A DNA stretch of 64,000 bases, from NCBI GenBank assembly GCA_965246905.1, contig CBDFFZ010000010.1, forward strand, positions 1-64,000, given 5' to 3'. This DNA is from UBA1952 sp965246905 (GTDB taxonomy: Bacteria; Bacteroidota; Bacteroidia; Chitinophagales; Chitinophagaceae). The notes beneath the pieces are model-generated. The model was not told where the DNA came from. It made no database searches and was given only the letters and a program-made list of their open reading frames with translations. Positions 60,455-64,000 of the stretch are shown piece after piece; position 1 is the stretch's first letter, and each line of letters begins with the position of its first letter. The position numbers and the translations under genes are program-made.

Positions 60455-63400
60455 ATGAAACGCGGTTTTCTTTTGGCGGCAATGATCGGGGGTTTTGCGG
60501 CACATGCGCAACAGCCTTATTTTCAGCAGCGGGTAGATACAAAGCTGGAGGTGCGGCTGGATGATGAGCGGCATTTTCTGCATGGCTACGAAGAATTTGT
60601 TTATACAAATAATTCACACGATACGCTCCGGTACATCTATCTGCACCTCTGGCCCAATGCCTACCTGCACGACCACACGCCATTTGCAGAGCAGCAGGTC
60701 GCATCCCGCAATGCTACCTTTTATTACAGCAAGCCCGCGCAGCGCGGCTACATTGATAGCTTAGACGTACATATCGATGGTAAAAATGTCTCTCTTTTCA
60801 GTACAGATGCTGCGCCAGACATAGCGCGGATCGATTTGCCGGAAGCATTGGCACCAGGTGCAGCTTTTAAGCTCAGCACTCCCTTTCGCGTAAAAATTCC
60901 CATTGTATTTTCAAGGCTCGGTCATTCCCGCCAGGCTTATTACATATCCCAATGGTTCCCAAAGCCGGCAGTTTATGATGCTAAAGGCTGGCATCCGATT
61001 TCTTATCTGGATCAGGGCGAATTTTATAGTGAGATCGGCAGCTATGACGTGCGCATTACCCTACCCCAAAACTATATAGTAATGGCTACCGGGAATTGTA
61101 CGGATGCAGTCGAGACTGCCTGGCTCGACAGCCTCAGCAAAGCATCACTTCCGTCCTTTACTTATCCAGCTAAAAGATCGAAGCATTGGCGCGATAGCAT
61201 TAACCGTTTTCCGCCTTCATCACCACTCACCAAGACCCTACATTTCGAAGAAAATAACGTACATGATTTTGCTTTTTTTGCAGATAAGCGCTTCATCGTA
61301 CGCAAGGATTCGTTCTCTGTTGCCGGCAATGCAAACAGCATTACAGCCTTTGCAGCTTTCCTGCCAGCAAGTAAAAATATCTGGATAAAAGGCACTGATT
61401 ACATAAAGGAAACGGTGCAGCGCCTGAGCACGGAAGTTGGCCCGTATCCCTATAAAACAGTAAAAGCTGTAGAGGGAGACTTGCGCGCCGGCGGCGGTAT
61501 GGAATATCCAACAGTCACCGTTATCGATAACAGCATCAAGAGTGCTGCCAGCCTTACCACGGTAATTGTGCATGAGGTTGGGCATAATTGGTTTCAGGGT
61601 ATACTGGCTTCTAATGAGCGTGATTATCCTTGGATGGATGAAGGCATTAACTCATTCTACGAGCGGAAGATAACCCGGCAGATAGCCATTCCTGATACAA
61701 CACTGCGAAAACGGGGCGATCTTACCTTAAATCTTGAAGATGCAGTTTATTACCAGGGCATCGCTGCCGGCACAGATCAACCTTTCAGCCTGCCTGCCAC
61801 TTCCTATACTACCTACAATTACGGCAGCGATGTGTACCAGAAAACAGCCATTCATTTAGCCTGGCTGGAAGGCTATGTGGGGCAGGATAATTTCAGGGCT
61901 GGTATGCAGGATTATTATCAGGAATGGAAGCATAAGCATCCGCACCCGGAAGATTTAGAAGCAAGCCTGAAGCGGCATACCAACAAACCGCTGGACTGGT
62001 TCTTCCGGGATGCACTGCAGAATGAACGCAGGATTGATTTCTCACTGAAAAAAGTTCGCAATAACGCTGGCAAGACGATTGCGACCGTTAAAAACAGATC
62101 GCCTTTTGCTGCGCCTGTAAGGATAGACGCATACCGCAATCATCAACTGATTGACAGCATCTGGATACTCCCTTTTGCCGGCATTGCTAATATTTCTTTG
62201 TCCAGCGACAGGGCAGATACCTGGATAATTGGAGCGGGGAGTGCTGATGCAAAGCTGAGCAACAACCGCTATACTAAAAGCGGGCTATTCCACGGACGAG
62301 GCTTTAATCTTGGCATTGGCATAGGACTTGCCCCAACTAAAAAGGAACGTATTTACCTCCTGCCGGCTTTAGGCTATAATGTTTATGATGGCCTTTTAGC
62401 AGGGCTTCTTTTACACAATCTTTCCCTGCCAGAAAAAAGCTTCCGCTTTGCTGTTGCGCCGATGTATGGTTTTAGCACAAGGCAATTCGGAGGTACGGGA
62501 ACGGCAGGTTATTTTATTCACCCTACGGGAAATGCCATTCAGGAAATTATAGCGGGTGCTGAGGTGAAGTCTTTTCATTATGATAAGACAGACCACAATA
62601 CAGATCATGCGCTTTATGCCCGTTATCTGAAAGCTGCGCCCTATCTGCTCCTTACATTAAAAAACCATACTCCTACAAGCCCTGTTACGAATCAATTGCT
62701 CTTGAAAGGTTATTATATCCGTGAGCAATATTTTAATTTTATGTTTGATCCTACCGATAGCCTTTATAAGCCCGGCACGGAAAGCCAGCAAAAATCATAC
62801 GGATCGTTGCGGTTCAGCCATCAGAACAATAGGTTTTTTAACCCATTTTCCTATAAAGCGGAAGCCCAGCTCGGCGCAGATTTTGCAAAGCTAAGCGTTG
62901 AAGGCAACCTCCGTATCGATTATAATAAGAAGAACAAAAGCCTTTATATCCGTGCCTTTGGAGGCAAATTCATTACCATCAACAATAATCCATTTGCAGC
63001 GGAGCGCTATTGGCTGAATGCTGTTTCTACCGGCGCTAATGATTATCTGTATGATGAAACTTTTATTGCACGTAATGAGCGCGAAGGTATTTTTCATCAA
63101 AAAGAAACTCCCCAAAACGGAGCAGGATTCCGGGGCTTTCACCAGGTATCCATGCGCGAAGGCGGATTGAAAATACCAACAGATTATTATGCAGCCCCAC
63201 TTGGCCGCAGTGATGACTGGCTCGCTTCGCTGAATCTTAAAACGGATCTGCCGCTTGGCAAAATTCCGCTCAGGCTTTATTTTGATGTGTCTACTTTCTC
63301 CAATGCAGCAAAGCAAAATCCTTCCGGCGATCGCTTCCTGTATAGTGGTGGTATAGAGCTGTATATGCTCTATGAGGTGATACAGATTAATATACCGCTC

Positions 63401-63544
63401 ATCTTTTCTAAAGACTACAATGATTACCTGAAAAGCATATACCCAACAGGACGCTTGCTAAATACGGTATCCTTTACTATTAACCTTCAAAATATCAACT
63501 GGTTAAAAACAATTTCCGGTGGCATAAAGCTTAGTGGCGGATAG
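60455..63544 (+). CDS. Secreted M1-family metallopeptidase with C-terminal barrel-like region
   Basis: 1029 residues. A signal peptide (MKRGFLLAAMIGGFAAHAQQ) precedes an aminopeptidase N-like domain. The substrate-binding GxMEN-like motif is AGGGMEYPTVTV. Zinc site: HEVGH (373-377; E374 catalytic) and E396 in WMDEGIN. From about residue 600 to the end the sequence is rich in alternating strands and aromatic residues (GRGFNLGIGIGLAPTKKERI; IPLRLYFDVSTFSN), suggesting an outer-membrane barrel fused to the peptidase (inference). That would display the peptidase at the outer membrane, an arrangement I believe is found in some Bacteroidota. TATCTTCG lies just before the ATG, so the message may be nearly leaderless. 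Confidence 0.9.
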   Translation: MKRGFLLAAMIGGFAAHAQQPYFQQRVDTKLEVRLDDERHFLHGYEEFVYTNNSHDTLRYIYLHLWPNAYLHDHTPFAEQQVASRNATFYYSKPAQRGYIDSLDVHIDGKNVSLFSTDAAPDIARIDLPEALAPGAAFKLSTPFRVKIPIVFSRLGHSRQAYYISQWFPKPAVYDAKGWHPISYLDQGEFYSEIGSYDVRITLPQNYIVMATGNCTDAVETAWLDSLSKASLPSFTYPAKRSKHWRDSINRFPPSSPLTKTLHFEENNVHDFAFFADKRFIVRKDSFSVAGNANSITAFAAFLPASKNIWIKGTDYIKETVQRLSTEVGPYPYKTVKAVEGDLRAGGGMEYPTVTVIDNSIKSAASLTTVIVHEVGHNWFQGILASNERDYPWMDEGINSFYERKITRQIAIPDTTLRKRGDLTLNLEDAVYYQGIAAGTDQPFSLPATSYTTYNYGSDVYQKTAIHLAWLEGYVGQDNFRAGMQDYYQEWKHKHPHPEDLEASLKRHTNKPLDWFFRDALQNERRIDFSLKKVRNNAGKTIATVKNRSPFAAPVRIDAYRNHQLIDSIWILPFAGIANISLSSDRADTWIIGAGSADAKLSNNRYTKSGLFHGRGFNLGIGIGLAPTKKERIYLLPALGYNVYDGLLAGLLLHNLSLPEKSFRFAVAPMYGFSTRQFGGTGTAGYFIHPTGNAIQEIIAGAEVKSFHYDKTDHNTDHALYARYLKAAPYLLLTLKNHTPTSPVTNQLLLKGYYIREQYFNFMFDPTDSLYKPGTESQQKSYGSLRFSHQNNRFFNPFSYKAEAQLGADFAKLSVEGNLRIDYNKKNKSLYIRAFGGKFITINNNPFAAERYWLNAVSTGANDYLYDETFIARNEREGIFHQKETPQNGAGFRGFHQVSMREGGLKIPTDYYAAPLGRSDDWLASLNLKTDLPLGKIPLRLYFDVSTFSNAAKQNPSGDRFLYSGGIELYMLYEVIQINIPLIFSKDYNDYLKSIYPTGRLLNTVSFTINLQNINWLKTISGGIKLSGG

Positions 63545-63550
63545 GATAAA

Positions 63551-63583
63551 TAAAAGAGGCGGTCCCCATGTGAGACCGCCTCT
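63551..63583 (-). terminator. Rho-independent terminator after rplS
   Basis: On the minus strand AGAGGCGGTC, a 9-nt loop and GACCGCCTCT are followed by TTTATTTA. The perfect 10-bp stem lies about 20 bp past the rplS stop and also follows the M1 peptidase gene, so it may act in both directions. Confidence 0.85.
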
Positions 63584-63603
63584 TCAATAATTTGAAAGTA
63601 GTA

Positions 63604-63999
63604 TTAAGTGGTAGCTGCCGGCTTTGGCGCCTTTTGCTTCTTTTGACCAACCGCCATTTTCTTTTCCTTGATGCGGGCACTTTTACCGGTGCGCTCACGC
63701 AGATAATAAAGCTTGGCGCGGTTTACAAGACCCGTCTTATGCAGCGTTATAGACTCAATATTTGGTGAAAGCAGCGGAAATACACGTTCAACGCCAATGC
63801 CATCCGACATTTTGCGCACGGTAAACGTTTGCGTAGCACCGCGGCCCTGGCGCTTGATCACATCGCCTTTGAAAGACTGGATACGCTCTTTTGCACCTTC
63901 AATAATTCTATAATTAACCGTGATATTATCACCGGCCTTAAACTTAGGGTAAACCTTATCGGCAGTCAACTGCTCATGTATAAATGCTAATGCGTCCAT
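63604..63999 (-). CDS. rplS: Ribosomal protein L19
   Basis: 131 residues. The typical L19 core is YPKFKAGDNITVNYRIIEGA, KERIQSFKGDVIKRQGRGAT, SDGIGVERVFPLLSPNIESI and AKLYYLRERTGKSARIKEK. It sits at the subunit interface of the 50S ribosome. The C-terminal tail QKKQKAPKPAATT is a Lys/Ala/Pro extension beyond the usual length of about 115. The start ATG is at 63999, only one base from the window end, so its promoter and usual partner trmD lie outside. Confidence 0.97.
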   Translation of the reverse strand: MDALAFIHEQLTADKVYPKFKAGDNITVNYRIIEGAKERIQSFKGDVIKRQGRGATQTFTVRKMSDGIGVERVFPLLSPNIESITLHKTGLVNRAKLYYLRERTGKSARIKEKKMAVGQKKQKAPKPAATT

Positions 64000-64000
64000 C

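Overview
The window looks like a chromosomal segment of a Bacteroidota bacterium, most likely near Chitinophagaceae (inference from gene content, not from a marker-gene search). Supporting signs are: promoters of the Bacteroidota type (TTG or TTTG, about 19 nt, then TAnnTTTG, clear before gap, exbB and the L,D-transpeptidase gene); an ExbB/ExbD/ExbD/TonB operon with a proline-rich TonB; the miaB / sigma-54 activator / lptE / secG cluster; BshA (bacillithiol); FbaB-type aldolase; a CPA2 antiporter; large secreted M1 and M28 peptidases; and a truncated secreted protein of the gliding/T9SS-associated kind. Most of the window is ordinary core genome with moderate GC. Layout: 1-1.5 kb, 5' part of a large secreted protein. 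1.8-7.1 kb, minus-strand genes: FbaB aldolase, a polytopic GT-C-like membrane protein, a BtuF-like metal or cobalamin receptor without a signal peptide, a small membrane protein and a CBS-domain PLP enzyme. 7.1-7.8 kb, an intergenic region full of hairpins plus a 111-bp MITE-like repeat. 7.8-18.2 kb, plus-strand genes: an active and an inactive rhomboid, an EEP-family phosphatase, cysS, an MsbA-like exporter, galE and a penicillin-acylase family hydrolase. 18.2-18.6 kb, a cryptic 21-bp tandem repeat. 18.7-27.6 kb, a PAS-LuxR regulator, DUF72, pgk, a DUF5615/DUF433 pair lying between pgk and gap, gap, an OmpA-like protein, a frameshifted mltG, secG and lptE. 27.7-31.1 kb, a sigma-54 activator, a HepT/MntA toxin-antitoxin pair and miaB. 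31.2-47.1 kb, mixed housekeeping: two acidic proteins, an APC permease, an AhpD-like protein, bshA, cytochrome c, M28 peptidase, CPA2 antiporter, YdcF-like protein, mutS, thiolase, L,D-transpeptidase and a TonB-dependent receptor. 47.1-50.6 kb, an AT-rich block of small co-oriented orphan genes separated by related imperfect palindromes, resembling a cassette array without an integrase, ending in a DinB-like gene. 50.7-64 kb, ACMSD, tonB-exbD-exbD-exbB, ppa, a YeiH-type exporter, a short TSUP protein, asnS, an outer-membrane barrel, an M1 peptidase and rplS. The strongest candidates for something undescribed are the cassette-like array at 47.4-50.0 kb and the roughly 150-residue AT-rich in-frame insertion inside the catalytic domain of asparaginyl-tRNA synthetase. 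Next come the 21-bp repeat array, the hairpin cluster at 7.3-7.5 kb, and toxin-antitoxin pairs lodged in two otherwise conserved operons (gap/pgk and miaB/sigma-54). I saw no tRNA, rRNA, CRISPR array, transposase or integrase gene.
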